Source of the DNA: Streptomyces sp. LBL
GTDB taxonomy: Bacteria; Actinomycetota; Actinomycetes; Streptomycetales; Streptomycetaceae
Direction of reading: 5' to 3'
NCBI RefSeq assembly: GCF_029893585.1
Contig: NZ_JARXYX010000028.1
Coordinates: forward strand, 62,001-126,000
Length of the DNA stretch: 64,000 bases
Position numbers and translations under genes: made by a program. The notes under the pieces were generated by a model. That model was not told the origin of the DNA. It saw only the letters and a list, made by a program, of their open reading frames with translations, and made no database searches. Positions within the stretch are counted from its first letter, which is position 1, and each line of letters begins with the position of its first letter. Below are positions 7,768 through 16,692 of this stretch, piece by piece.

Positions 7768-8493
7768 ATGCCCACAGCTCTCATCACCGGGGGAACGACC
7801 GGGATCGGCAGGGCGACGGCCGAGCTGCTGCACGCCCGCGGCTACCAGGTCACGGTCACCGGACAGAATCCTGATTCCCTCGCACGGGCACGGTCCGAGC
7901 TCCCCGACGACGTGCTCGTCGTCCGATCCGATGCGCGCGTGCTCTCCGACACCGACGCTCTGATGTCAGCGGTGTCGGCGCGCTTCGGGTCACTGGACCT
8001 GCTCTTCCTCAACGCCGGGATATTCCGTCCGGCACTGGCAGCCGATGTGACGGAGGAATCGTTCGACGAGCACGCCGACCTCAACTTCAAGGGCCAGTAC
8101 TTCACCCTCCAAAAGGCCCTTCCCCTCATGAATGACGGCAGCTCGATCGTGCTGACCGTGGGCATCGGATCCCGTCGCGGCAGCCCTGGCGCCACAGTGG
8201 GGGCGGCGACACGCGGCGCGCTGCTGGCGATGCTGCCCTCGCTCGCGCTCGAACTGGCTCCGCGCAGAATTCGCGTCAACGCCGTGAGCCCCGGGGTCAC
8301 CGACACCCCACTGTTCGACAAGCTGGGAGTTCCCCAGAGCGGCCGGGACGCCATGCGCGCGAAGATCCCCTTCGAGCGCTTCGGATCCAGCCGCGAGGTC
8401 GCGGAAGCAGTCGCCTTCCTCGCCTCGGACGCCGCCAGCTACATCACCGGCCAGGACGTCACCGTGGCCGGCGGCTACGGGCTCGGCGCCTGA
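7768..8493 (+). CDS. SDR-family protein lacking the catalytic Tyr/Lys
   Basis: Short-chain dehydrogenase/reductase fold of 241 residues. The cofactor-binding TGGTTGIG (7-14), LFLNAGIF (79-86) and C-terminal FLASDAASYITGQDVTVAGG are typical of the family. The YxxxK catalytic motif is replaced: where relatives read Y-S-A-T-K this protein has G145-A-A-T-R149, confirmed by the codons at about 8200-8215. Dehydrogenase activity by the usual mechanism is therefore doubtful, and a binding or regulatory role is possible. It leads a two-gene unit with the downstream aldo/keto reductase (71-base gap) and sits behind two TetR operator candidates. Confidence 0.88.
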   Translation: MPTALITGGTTGIGRATAELLHARGYQVTVTGQNPDSLARARSELPDDVLVVRSDARVLSDTDALMSAVSARFGSLDLLFLNAGIFRPALAADVTEESFDEHADLNFKGQYFTLQKALPLMNDGSSIVLTVGIGSRRGSPGATVGAATRGALLAMLPSLALELAPRRIRVNAVSPGVTDTPLFDKLGVPQSGRDAMRAKIPFERFGSSREVAEAVAFLASDAASYITGQDVTVAGGYGLGA

Positions 8494-8564
8494 TGAGCAT
8501 CCACGGGCCCACGACCGGCCCGAACGCAACACACGCCAGGAACCACACCTCACAGGAGAACACG

Positions 8565-9629
8565 ATGGCGCTCACGCTCGACACCTACCGGCAGCTGGGA
8601 CGTTCCGGTCTGCGGGTCTCACCACTCGCGCTCGGCGCGGCCACCTTCGGCAACGACTGGGGCTGGGGCGCGGAGCAGGACGAGGCGCGGAAACTGTTCG
8701 ACCTCTACGTCGAGCGGGGTGGGAACTTCATCGACACCGCGGTCACCTATACCAACGGCACCTCCGAGCGCATGCTCGGCGAGTTCGCCCGTGACCGGCG
8801 CGACAGTCTGGTCCTGGCGACCAAGTACACGACGCTGCGCCGGCCCGATGACCCCAACTCCGGCGGCGCCAGCCGGAAGAGCCTGTTCGGCGCGGTCGAG
8901 ACCAGCCTGCGGCAGCTGAATACCGACTATATCGACCTGCTCTACCTGCACGTATGGGACTCCACCACGCCCGTGGAGGAGATTCTGCGCGGCCTGGACG
9001 ACCTGGTGGGCCAGGGCAAGATCCTCTACGTCGCCATCTCCAACACCCCGGCCTGGCAGATCTCACGCATGCAGACGATCGCCGACCTGCGCGGCTGGTC
9101 GCCACTCACGGCACTGCAGCTGGAGTACAACTTGGTGGAACGTACCGGGGAGCGTGACCTTCTGCCGATGGCCCAGGAGCTGGGACTGGGAACCGTGCTG
9201 TGGTCCCCCTTGGCGGGTGGGGTCCTCACCGGCAAGTACAGCCGCCAGGACTTGACCGCACCGGCGTCCGACCAGAGTGAGAGCGCCCGCAAGAGTTTCA
9301 ACCTGGCCCTGGGCGGAGTGACCGAGCGCAACCTCGCCATCGTGGACGTCGTCAAGGAGGTCGCGGCGGAACTGGGCCGGACCCCTGCACAGGTCGGACT
9401 GGCCTGGACCTTGCACAACCCAGGGGTGACCGCGCCCATCATCGGGGCGCGAACTGTCGAACAGTTGCAGGAGAACCTGGGAACCCTCGAGGTCAACCTC
9501 ACCCCGTCCCAGAAGGCGCGCTTGGACGAGGTCAGCGCGATCGATCTCGGCTTCCCCCACGCCATGCTCGCCAGTGACCACATCCGCGTACAGACCCGCG
9601 GCGACCTGAAGATCCAGGCCCGCCATTGA
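8565..9629 (+). CDS. Aldo/keto reductase
   Basis: NADPH-dependent aldo/keto reductase of 354 residues. The catalytic tetrad is visible as Asp57 (FIDTA), Tyr62 (VTYTNG), Lys87 (ATKYT) and His129 (YLHVWD). The C-terminal cofactor-binding region has APIIGARTVEQLQENL. The ATG at 8565 follows AGGAG with 6-base spacing. It follows the SDR gene and is probably in its operon. Similar reductases act on small aldehydes and ketones; the true substrate is unknown. Confidence 0.93.
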   Translation: MALTLDTYRQLGRSGLRVSPLALGAATFGNDWGWGAEQDEARKLFDLYVERGGNFIDTAVTYTNGTSERMLGEFARDRRDSLVLATKYTTLRRPDDPNSGGASRKSLFGAVETSLRQLNTDYIDLLYLHVWDSTTPVEEILRGLDDLVGQGKILYVAISNTPAWQISRMQTIADLRGWSPLTALQLEYNLVERTGERDLLPMAQELGLGTVLWSPLAGGVLTGKYSRQDLTAPASDQSESARKSFNLALGGVTERNLAIVDVVKEVAAELGRTPAQVGLAWTLHNPGVTAPIIGARTVEQLQENLGTLEVNLTPSQKARLDEVSAIDLGFPHAMLASDHIRVQTRGDLKIQARH

Positions 9630-9702
9630 CGGACGCGCACGGGGGCGGCATCTCGCCGCACCCGTGCGCGCGTCGGCAATCCGCCCGGCCACGCCGCCCC
9701 AG

Positions 9703-10462
9703 TCACGCGGGGGCCGTCGCGCTCTCACCCTCGGGGGTGCGCGGGCCGGGCAACGTCGCGGCCCGGGCGGTCAGGCCCAGCTCCAGGCGGCTGTTCATGT
9801 CCAGCTCGAACCGGCCGTAGGGGTTCACGTGCGTCCAGAACAGGGGGACAGCGCCCGCCGGTCCGCGTCGGTGAGCGTGTCGGCCCACGTCGGATCAGCG
9901 AGGATCTGCTGCATCAGCAGCGTGTTGACGTGCACGAGGGCGGATTGGAGCAGGTGCAGGGCGAGCATGGACACCTCCTGGGATTCCTTGTCCTGCCCGG
10001 CCAGGTCACCGTCCTTGCCGTAGAAGAGGTCCTTGTTCGCGCTGTTCCAGTTCTCCACCACCTGCAGGCCCTCGTGGATCTCCTGGCGCGGCTCGGCGTC
10101 GGCGAGGTAATTATCACGCTTGATGCCCATGTTGGTGCCCAGGCGGAACAGGACCAGCAGCAGCCGGCGGCGCAGTACGTCCTTGGACAGGTTCTCTCTG
10201 GTGGCGACCGAGGTGAACTCGGCGATGAAGCCGGTGTCGAACTCGGCGTACTTCAAGATGTCCAGCAGGTCGATGGTGCCCCAGTGCCCCTCGATCTCCG
10301 CCTTGATGGAGACCAGGGCAACAGTGCGAACCCGAGCCGGGTCGCCCCGGACTTGTTCCGCACCCGCTTCATGTCATCTTCCAGCAGCGTCCAGACCTCG
10401 ATCAGGTCCTCTGGCTCCCAGTCCTGCCGCACCCCGTCCCCCTCCACCCCGCCCGAGATCAC
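9703..10462 (-). pseudogene. Decayed Tn3-family transposase
   Basis: Several fragments of one transposase gene remain in different frames. The 5' part (EPEDLIEVWTLLEDDMK, then NKSGATRLGFALL) resembles the N-terminal DUF4158 region. It is joined after a large internal deletion and frameshift to the C-terminal DDE-region block (IDLLDILKYAEFDTGF, LFRLGTNMGIKRD). Near 9845 a further one-base loss shifts the frame: one frame reads RRALSPCSG and the next continues PLFWTHVNPYGRFELDMN, the normal Tn3 C-terminus. No inverted terminal repeat was recognised. It bounds the accessory segment on the right. Confidence 0.82.
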
Positions 10463-10580
10463 TCGTTCAGCTCAACGAGGCGTCCGACGAGGGGAAACGA
10501 CGACCACAGCAGTCACACGGCGCTACATGTCCGTTCGCCGTAGCTATACGAGAACAGGGCCGGGATGCGCGGAGAAACGT

Positions 10581-10616
10581 CGATGGCCCGGTTCACCTCA
10601 GTGAACCGGGCCATCG
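10581..10616. terminator. Terminator of the DEAD-box helicase gene
   Basis: CGATGGCCCGGTTCAC, loop CTCA, then the exact complement: a perfect 16-bp stem 10 bases beyond the helicase stop codon. On the minus strand it is followed by a short T-containing stretch. Confidence 0.8.
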
Positions 10617-10625
10617 AGCGAGGGG

Positions 10626-13493
10626 TCAGCTGTCCGCCGGCTCCGTTGCAGGCGTGGCCTTACGGGGCCGGCGTACCCGAGGCTTCGCCTCGACCGTCTC
10701 CGACGCCTGGGCCGGGATGTCGGCGGAGGGCTCCGCAGCAACCGTGGCCTTACGGGGCCGGCGTGCCTTGGGCTTCGCCTCCGCACCCTCGGCCGTGTCC
10801 ACGGCAGCCTCAGCCGACGCCGCGGTCTTGCGCGTACGGCGCGGCTTCGTCTCCGGCGCCGTGTCCTCCGTCGCCTTGGCAGCCGCGGTCTTGCGGGTCC
10901 GGCGCGGCTTGGTCTCCGTGCCCTCCGCGGTGTCCACGGCCGCTTCCGCAGCAGCGGCGGTCTTGCGGGTCCGGCGCGGCTTGGTCTCCGTGCCTTCTGC
11001 GGTGTCCACGGCCGCTTCCGCAGCAGCGGCGGTCTTGCGGGTCCGGCGCGGCTTGGTCTCCGTGCCTTCCGGAACAACGGCGGTCACCGCGGGCTCGGCA
11101 GCCTTGCGGGTACGGCGCCGGGGCGGGGCCTCCGCACCCTCGGCCGTGTCCACGGCAGCGGTGGCCTTGCGGGTGCGCCGGGGCTTGGCCTCGACACCCG
11201 CGGCGGTGTCCACCGCCGCCTCGGCGGCCTCCGCCGTCGCCGACGCCTTGCGCGTACGACGCGGCTTGGTTTCGGTGGCCTCCGGCTCCGGGACCGTCTG
11301 GGCCGGGATCTCGGCGGTGACGACCTCGGTCGGCTCGGCGGTCTTGCGTGTGCGGCGGCGCGGCGTGGCCTCCGTGGCCTCCACCGTGTCGAGGGCGGCC
11401 TCGGCCGGAGCCGCGGCGGCCTTGCGCGTACGGCGACGAGGCGTGGCCTCCGTGGCCTCAACGGCGGACGCGGTCGTCCCCTCGGCGGTGTCGACCGCGG
11501 CCTCGGCCGCAGTCGGGGCAGCGGTCGGGGCCGCGGTCGCCGCCTTGCGCGTACGGCGACGCGGCTTCGCGGCGGGAGCCTCGGGCTCCGACACCACCGG
11601 GGCCTCGGACACCGGCGCTGCCTCCGTGATCGCCTCCGGAGTCACCGGTGCGGCCGGCTCGGACGCCGTGGTCGGCTCGGCCGGCGTGACCGCCGACTCC
11701 GCGGACCTACGGGTCCGACGCCGACGCGACTTCGCCGGGGACTCGGGGGAGCCCACGACCTCCACTGCCGTGCCCTCGGCCGTCGCGACGGCCTCCTGCG
11801 CGGTCTCGGCAACCGCCTGGGGCGCCACCGGCTCGGCGGCCGCGGTCGGCGGCGCGGTCTCGGCCTGCGCCCCGTTGCGGTTACGGCGGCGACGGCGCGG
11901 GGTCCGGGTCGTCGCGGTCGCGTCCTCCGACGAGACCGGCGAGATCGGCGAGATCGGCGACACCGCGGCGACCGCCGAGGCGTTCTCCTCCGGCGCGATC
12001 GCCTCGTTCGCCCCGGAGGGCGCCGTGGCGTCCAGCGGCGTTCCACCGCGCATACGGCGGCGACGACGCGGCGTCGTACCGGCCGAACGCTCGCGGCCGA
12101 CGGACAGGGAGTCGTCCCGGCCGCCGCGACCTCCCCGGCCGCCGCTGCTTCCCCGGCCGCCCTGGCCACCGCTACTTCCCCGGTCGCCGCGGCCGCGTGC
12201 ACCGCGGCCACCGGTTTCGCCCAGGTCCTCCACCTGCTCCGCCCCGAGCCCGGCACGCGTGCGGTCGGCACGCGGCAGGACACCCTTGGTGCCCGCGGGG
12301 ATGCTGAGTTCCTCGAAGAGGTGCGGGGACGTGGAGTACGTCTCCGGCGGGTCGCTGAAACCGAGGTCCAGCGCCTTGTTGATGAGCTGCCAGCGCGGGA
12401 TGTCGTCCCAGTCGACGAGAGTGATCGCGATGCCCTTGGCACCCGCGCGGCCCGTACGGCCGATGCGGTGCAGGTACGTCTTCTCGTCTTCCGGCGACTG
12501 GTAGTTGATGACGTGGGTCACGCCCTCGACATCGATACCGCGCGCGGCGACGTCGGTGCAGACGAGGACGTCCACCTTGCCGTTGCGGAAGGCCCGCAGC
12601 GCCTGCTCACGCGCGCCCTGACCGAGGTCGCCGTGGACCGCGCCGGAGGCGAAACCGCGCTGCTGGAGCTGGTCGGCCAGATCGGCCGCCGTCCGCTTCG
12701 TACGGCAGAAGACCATGACCAGGCCCCGGCCGTCGGCCTGCAGTATGCGCGCGACCAGCTCGGGCTTGTCCATGTTGTGGGCGCGGTAGATGTGCTGCTT
12801 GGTGTTGGCGACCGTCTTGCCCGCGTCGTCCGGCGACGTGGCGCTGATGTGCGTGGGCTGCGACATGTAGCGCCGCGCGAGACCGATGACCGCGCCCGGC
12901 ATGGTCGCCGAGAACAGCATCGTCTGGCGGCGGGCCGGCAGCATGTTGATGATTTTCTCGACGTCGGGCAGGAATCCCAGGTCGAGCATCTCGTCGGCCT
13001 CATCGAGGACGAGTGACTTGATGTGCTTGAGGTTGAGCTTCTTCTGGCCCGCGAGGTCCAGCAGCCGGCCCGGGGTGCCGACGACGACGTCGACGCCCTG
13101 CTTGAGGGTCTCCACCTGCGGCTCGTAGGCCCGGCCGCCGTAGATGGCGAGCACGCGTACGTTGCGCACCTTGCCCGCGGTCAACAGGTCGTTGGTGACC
13201 TGCGTGCACAGCTCGCGCGTGGGAACGACGACGAGCGCCTGCGGGGCGTCGGTGAGGTCCTCGGGCGTGGCGCGCCCGGCCTCCACGTCGGCGGGGACGG
13301 TGACACGCTCGAGAAGCGGAAGGCCGAAGCCCAGCGTCTTGCCGGTACCGGTCTTGGCCTGGCCGATGACGTCCGAGCCGGAGAGGGCGACGGGGAGGGT
13401 CATCTCCTGGATGGGGAAGGGACTGGTGATGCCGACGGCTTCGAGGGCCTCGGCGGTCTCGGGAAGGATCCCGAGCTCTCGGAAAGTAGTCAG
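10626..13493 (-). CDS. DEAD-box RNA helicase with long basic repeat tail
   Basis: ATP-dependent RNA helicase of about 955 residues. The core occupies roughly residues 1-370: Q-motif (FRELGILPE to FPIQE), Walker A AKTGTGKT (46-53), PTREL, DEAD (164-167), SAT and HRIGRTGRAG. The remaining 550 or so residues are low complexity: an RGG-like stretch (GGRGARGRGDRGSSG) and then about a dozen KPRRTRK or PRRRTRK motifs separated by Ala/Glu/Thr linkers, likely to bind nucleic acid. No ATG, GTG or TTG lies between an in-frame TAG and the Q-motif, so CTG at 13493, with AGAGG seven bases upstream, is the probable start. It resembles mycobacterial RhlE. Confidence 0.9.
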   Translation of the reverse strand: MTTFRELGILPETAEALEAVGITSPFPIQEMTLPVALSGSDVIGQAKTGTGKTLGFGLPLLERVTVPADVEAGRATPEDLTDAPQALVVVPTRELCTQVTNDLLTAGKVRNVRVLAIYGGRAYEPQVETLKQGVDVVVGTPGRLLDLAGQKKLNLKHIKSLVLDEADEMLDLGFLPDVEKIINMLPARRQTMLFSATMPGAVIGLARRYMSQPTHISATSPDDAGKTVANTKQHIYRAHNMDKPELVARILQADGRGLVMVFCRTKRTAADLADQLQQRGFASGAVHGDLGQGAREQALRAFRNGKVDVLVCTDVAARGIDVEGVTHVINYQSPEDEKTYLHRIGRTGRAGAKGIAITLVDWDDIPRWQLINKALDLGFSDPPETYSTSPHLFEELSIPAGTKGVLPRADRTRAGLGAEQVEDLGETGGRGARGRGDRGSSGGQGGRGSSGGRGGRGGRDDSLSVGRERSAGTTPRRRRRMRGGTPLDATAPSGANEAIAPEENASAVAAVSPISPISPVSSEDATATTRTPRRRRRNRNGAQAETAPPTAAAEPVAPQAVAETAQEAVATAEGTAVEVVGSPESPAKSRRRRTRRSAESAVTPAEPTTASEPAAPVTPEAITEAAPVSEAPVVSEPEAPAAKPRRRTRKAATAAPTAAPTAAEAAVDTAEGTTASAVEATEATPRRRTRKAAAAPAEAALDTVEATEATPRRRTRKTAEPTEVVTAEIPAQTVPEPEATETKPRRTRKASATAEAAEAAVDTAAGVEAKPRRTRKATAAVDTAEGAEAPPRRRTRKAAEPAVTAVVPEGTETKPRRTRKTAAAAEAAVDTAEGTETKPRRTRKTAAAAEAAVDTAEGTETKPRRTRKTAAAKATEDTAPETKPRRTRKTAASAEAAVDTAEGAEAKPKARRPRKATVAAEPSADIPAQASETVEAKPRVRRPRKATPATEPADS
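10884..11066. repeat. 72-bp near-identical repeats inside the helicase tail
   Basis: Two and a half almost identical 72-base units encode the 24-residue repeat TETKPRRTRKTAAAAEAAVD-TAEG. The near identity at silent positions points to recent duplication, and copy number probably varies between strains. Confidence 0.8.
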
Positions 13494-13880
13494 GGTGCTG
13501 CCTCTTCTGTGTGGGCGGTGCGAGGCGAGCGCGGGGGTCGTCTGGGGCCGTGCCGGGGACGTCGACTGCCTTACGGGCTAGCCGTATGACACGGGACCAC
13601 TGCCGACGCTCTAGCGCTCGTACCGCTGAGGGTCCCCCTCCGGATTCCGTACGCACAGTGCCATACGGACAAGGAGGGCTGTCGGGTCGGAGCCGATCGG
13701 GCCACCGACCGGGCATCCTCATTCGTGCGGCCCGTCGAGATACGTCAGAGACCTCAGCGGGCGCATTACCACCATACCCCGGAATTGCGCACACGCGATG
13801 GCCGATTTGGTCACGTCGTCGTCGTCACAGTGATTGACCAGGGACTTCCGTCGTGCGACGGGCGGGCTATTGTGCGCTTC
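13494..13880. other. Divergent intergenic region, helicase / ferritin-like gene
   Basis: This 387-base region carries the promoters of two divergent genes. I see a TTGACC at 13834-13839 towards the ferritin-like gene without a well-spaced -10, a possible small hairpin ATACGG...CCGTAT, and no convincing small gene. Nothing else is supportable. Confidence 0.4.
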
Positions 13881-14630
13881 ATGACGACGCCTGACAACAC
13901 CTCCGACACACCCGCGGACGCTTCTCGCGAGGTCATCGCTGTCGCTGCCCAGGACTGGGCCCGGGCCTGTGCAGAGCCGCAGTACCGGGCGGCGGTCGTC
14001 GACCTGCTCGGCGCGCTGGCGTACGGGGAGTTGGCGGCCTTCGAGCGGCTCGCGGAGGACGCCAAGCTGGCGCCGACGCTGGCGGACAAGGCGGAGCTCG
14101 CGAAGATGGCGTCGGCCGAGTTCCACCACTACGAGAAGCTGAAGGACCGGCTCACCGAGATCGGCGAGGAGCCGACCCTGGCCATGGAACCGTTCGTCGC
14201 CGCGCTGGACGGCTTCCACAAGCAGACGGCGCCCTCGGACTGGCTGGAGGGCCTGGTCAAGGCGTACGTCGGCGACTCGATCGCCAGCGACTTCTACCGC
14301 GAGGTCGCCGCCCGCCTCGACGCGGACACCCGCGAACTCGTCCTGGCCGTCCTCGACGACACCGGGCACGCCGGCTTCGCGGTGGAGAAGGTGCGCGCGG
14401 CGATCGACGCGGACCCGCGCGTCGGCGGACGGCTCGCCCTGTGGGCGCGACGGCTGATGGGCGAGGCCCTCTCCCAGTCCCAGCGCGTGGTCGCCGACCG
14501 GGACGCCTTGTCGACGATGCTGGTGGGCGGTGTCGCGGACGGCTTCGACCTCGCCGAGGTGGGCCGTATGTTCTCCCGCATCACCGAGGCCCACACCAAG
14601 CGGATGGCGGCGCTGGGACTCGCGGCATAG
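13881..14630 (+). CDS. Ferritin-like fold protein
   Basis: Protein of 249 residues with a four-helix, ferritin-like pattern. Metal-ligand candidates are spaced as expected: GELAAFERLAED, SAEFHHYEKL (E-x-x-H) and a second pair in the C-terminal half. It is related to the ferritin-like/MiaE-type group conserved beside RhlE and DUF3107 in actinobacteria (Rv3210c in M. tuberculosis, from memory). The ATG at 13881 begins the conserved region after a disordered DNTSDTPADAS lead. Biochemical role unknown; iron or oxygen chemistry is inference. Confidence 0.82.
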   Translation: MTTPDNTSDTPADASREVIAVAAQDWARACAEPQYRAAVVDLLGALAYGELAAFERLAEDAKLAPTLADKAELAKMASAEFHHYEKLKDRLTEIGEEPTLAMEPFVAALDGFHKQTAPSDWLEGLVKAYVGDSIASDFYREVAARLDADTRELVLAVLDDTGHAGFAVEKVRAAIDADPRVGGRLALWARRLMGEALSQSQRVVADRDALSTMLVGGVADGFDLAEVGRMFSRITEAHTKRMAALGLAA

Positions 14631-14713
14631 GGCCTGTCAGACAGGATCTTGCCCCCCAACGCCGCCCAGCGGCTCGGCTGTTGCTCACCGGGGGTGCCGC
14701 GGTCGGCGACGGG

Positions 14714-14986
14714 TCAGGCGGTCGCCGATCGGCGGCGGAGTCTTCCCGCGGGGCGCAGCAGCAGCGAGAGCGAGGCCGCGGAGACGACCACCGCGCCGAG
14801 CAGGGTCACCAGGACACCCCCGGCGTCCAGCGCGCTGTGCGTGACGAAGGCGCCGACCAGGGCTCCGGCGACACCGGTCGCCAGGACCAGGGAACGGGCC
14901 GGCAGACGGTGGGGCAGTCGGTGGATTGCCGCCCCCGCCAGCACGAGACCGAGCAAGGTGGAGCCGAGCGCTTCCAACAACATCAT
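14714..14986 (-). CDS. Small integral membrane protein
   Basis: Protein of 90 residues with about three hydrophobic helices (LGSTLLGLVLAGAAI, LVLATGVAGALVGAF, VLVTLLGAVVVSAASL) and a basic C-terminus (RPAGRLRRRS). The ATG at 14986 is preceded by GGAGGG. It is convergent with the ferritin-like gene. I do not recognise a named family. Confidence 0.7.
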   Translation of the reverse strand: MMLLEALGSTLLGLVLAGAAIHRLPHRLPARSLVLATGVAGALVGAFVTHSALDAGGVLVTLLGAVVVSAASLSLLLRPAGRLRRRSATA

Positions 14987-15127
14987 GGGGTCCCTCCCAC
15001 ACGGCCACTCTGTGCATCACGGTCGTAGCCCGTCATACCCGTGACCTGCGGAATGCAATCATCCTCCGGATGCGACCCGTGCTCCCTATGTGGAGGAGAA
15101 AAGCTCCATGTGCGGAGGGGGAAAATC

Positions 15128-15166
15128 GGGAGGAGCCCGGCGCCACATGGTCGCCGGGCTCCTCCC
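15128..15166. terminator. Strong terminator downstream of the DUF3107 gene
   Basis: GGGAGGAGCCCGGCG pairs perfectly over 15 bases with CGCCGGGCTCCTCCC. On the minus strand it is followed by GATTTTCC, giving an intrinsic terminator for the gene at 15200-15427. Confidence 0.85.
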
Positions 15167-15199
15167 GTCGCGCGGACCGCGCGAGTGCCTCGCGTATGA

Positions 15200-15427
15200 C
15201 TACAGCGCGCCGAAGCCCACCTTGCGCGGGGCCGGCTCACCCAGTTCGACGTAGGCGAGACGGTCGGCCGGCACGAGGACCTTGCGACCGTGCTCGTCCA
15301 CGAGGCTCAGCAGCTGAGACTTGCCCGCCAGCGCCTCGGACACCGCCCGCTCGACCTCCTCGGCGCTCTGACCGCTCTCCAGAACGATCTCGCGGGGCGC
15401 GTGCTGCACGCCGATCTTGACCTCCAC
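15200..15427 (-). CDS. DUF3107 domain protein
   Basis: Small protein of 75 residues, the usual size of this actinobacterial family (TB9.4/Rv3208A in M. tuberculosis, from memory). It reads VEVKIGVQHAPREIVLE at the start and KVLVPADRLAYVELGE near the end. The GTG at 15427 has AGGGA 7 bases upstream. It is next to a TetR gene and the ferritin-like gene, the same grouping as in mycobacteria. Function unknown. Confidence 0.92.
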   Translation of the reverse strand: MEVKIGVQHAPREIVLESGQSAEEVERAVSEALAGKSQLLSLVDEHGRKVLVPADRLAYVELGEPAPRKVGFGAL

Positions 15428-15575
15428 GGCTATGTCCCTCCGACGGTCAGTAAGTGCGCGACCTTCCGCGCCGTACCAGCACACATTAGCCCGGTGAGGG
15501 GACCTACATGCTCCGCCCAAGAACGCCAGGAGCGAACATCAGGCGGGAACAAACGCCCCCACGCGCGGGTACGGG

Positions 15576-16214
15576 TCAGTGGTCGATGCCGTGCAGCGGG
15601 AAACCCGCGATGCCCCGCCAGGCCAGGGACGTCAGCAGCTGGACCGCCTGGTCGCGCGGCACACTGCGGTCGCTGTGCAGCCAGGAGCGGGCCACCACCT
15701 GCGCGAGGCCGCCCAGACCGGAGGCGAGCAGCATCGACTCCGCGCGCGAGAGACCGGTGTCCTCGGCGATCACTTCACAGATCGCCTCCGCGCACTCGTT
15801 CGTGACCTTGTCGACGCGCTCGCGCACTGCGGGCTCGTTCGTCAGGTCCGACTCGAAGACCAGGCGGAAGGCACCGCCGTCGTCCTCGACATACGCGAAA
15901 TAGGCGTCCATGGTCGCCCGGACGCGCTGCTTGTTGTCCGTCGTCGACGCGAGCGCGTGGCGAACGGACTGGATCAGAGACTCGCAGTGCTGGTCCAGCA
16001 GCGCGAGATACAGGTCGAGCTTGCCCGGGAAGTGCTGATACAGCACCGGCTTGCTGACTCCGGCGCGCTCGGCGATGTCGTCCATCGCGGCGGAGTGGTA
16101 GCCCTGCGCCACGAAGACCTCCTGGGCGGCGCCCAGCAGCTGGTTGCGTCGGGCACGGCGCGGCAGGCGCGTACCTCGTGGGCGCGCCGCCTCTGTCTGC
16201 TCGATGGCTGTCAC
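15576..16214 (-). CDS. TetR family transcriptional regulator
   Basis: Regulator of 212 residues. The DNA-binding domain is clear: RNQLLGAAQEVFVAQGYHS, then IAERAGVSKPVLYQHFPGKLDLYLALLD. The C-terminal domain has the conserved VYFAY-like YFAYVEDDGGAFRLVFESD and SWLHSDRSVPRDQAV. The GTG at 16214 was preferred over an upstream TTG because GGGAGG sits about 5 bases before it. It is orthologous by position to Rv3208. A perfect 11-bp palindrome lies 55 bases upstream and may be its own operator. Confidence 0.92.
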   Translation of the reverse strand: MTAIEQTEAARPRGTRLPRRARRNQLLGAAQEVFVAQGYHSAAMDDIAERAGVSKPVLYQHFPGKLDLYLALLDQHCESLIQSVRHALASTTDNKQRVRATMDAYFAYVEDDGGAFRLVFESDLTNEPAVRERVDKVTNECAEAICEVIAEDTGLSRAESMLLASGLGGLAQVVARSWLHSDRSVPRDQAVQLLTSLAWRGIAGFPLHGIDH

Positions 16215-16268
16215 GCCGCCTCCCAAAGTCGTCCACTTGCGGTATGCGCCGCGTGGCCATCGTACTTT

Positions 16269-16279
16269 TCGGTAACCGA
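16269..16279. promoter_or_regulatory. Palindrome upstream of the TetR gene
   Basis: TCGGT-A-ACCGA is a perfect 5-1-5 inverted repeat preceded by a TTTT stretch, about 55 bases upstream of the regulator's GTG. Autoregulation through this site is a reasonable guess. Confidence 0.45.
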
Positions 16280-16440
16280 GCTGTGCGCGGTGCGAGCGCA
16301 GAATTTCACGGACCGGACGGTGACGAAAGCCGTACAGAAGGTTTCAAGGCGGGGCCTACTGGGCACCGGGGCGCACCACGTTCCACCATCCGGGCGGGCC
16401 GGCGGCTCCGCTCCTGCTCAGCAGGGAGCCTTCGTGCGCG

Positions 16441-16692
16441 TCACCGATAGTCGTCCTCGTCGAGGGAGACGACCCGGGCCTGTTCGAGGAGATCGGCCTC
16501 GCTGGCGCGATCCGGCTCCAGGCCGGTCAGCGGGTCGTCGCGGTCCGGGTCGACCTCGGTGCGCTGCTCGGCCGCGTCGACCTGGGGGGCCTCGACGTCG
16601 AATTCCTCGGCGTTCCGGGCGTTCTCGATGCGCTCGTCCTTCTCGTCGTTCTCGGCCGCGAACGTCTCGGGGCCGGTGGGGTCGACGGTCAT
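16441..16692 (-). CDS. Small acidic conserved protein
   Basis: Protein of 83 residues, highly acidic and without cysteines or membrane segments. It begins MTVDPTGPETFAAENDEKDE and ends with a segment reading ASEADLLEQARVVSLDEDDYR-like at the C-terminus. That ending resembles the tail of DUF5709 proteins, but I am not certain of the family. The ATG at 16692 has AAGGGAG at good spacing. It is divergent from the hydrolase gene at 16865. Likely disordered; function unknown. Confidence 0.65.
   Translation of the reverse strand: MTVDPTGPETFAAENDEKDERIENARNAEEFDVEAPQVDAAEQRTEVDPDRDDPLTGLEPDRASEADLLEQARVVSLDEDDYR

Noticed and set aside
10120..12504. 794-codon plus-strand frame across the Tn3 relic and helicase tail
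   Set aside because: It is the complement of the repetitive basic tail; the product is an Ala/Val/Arg repeat without a fold.
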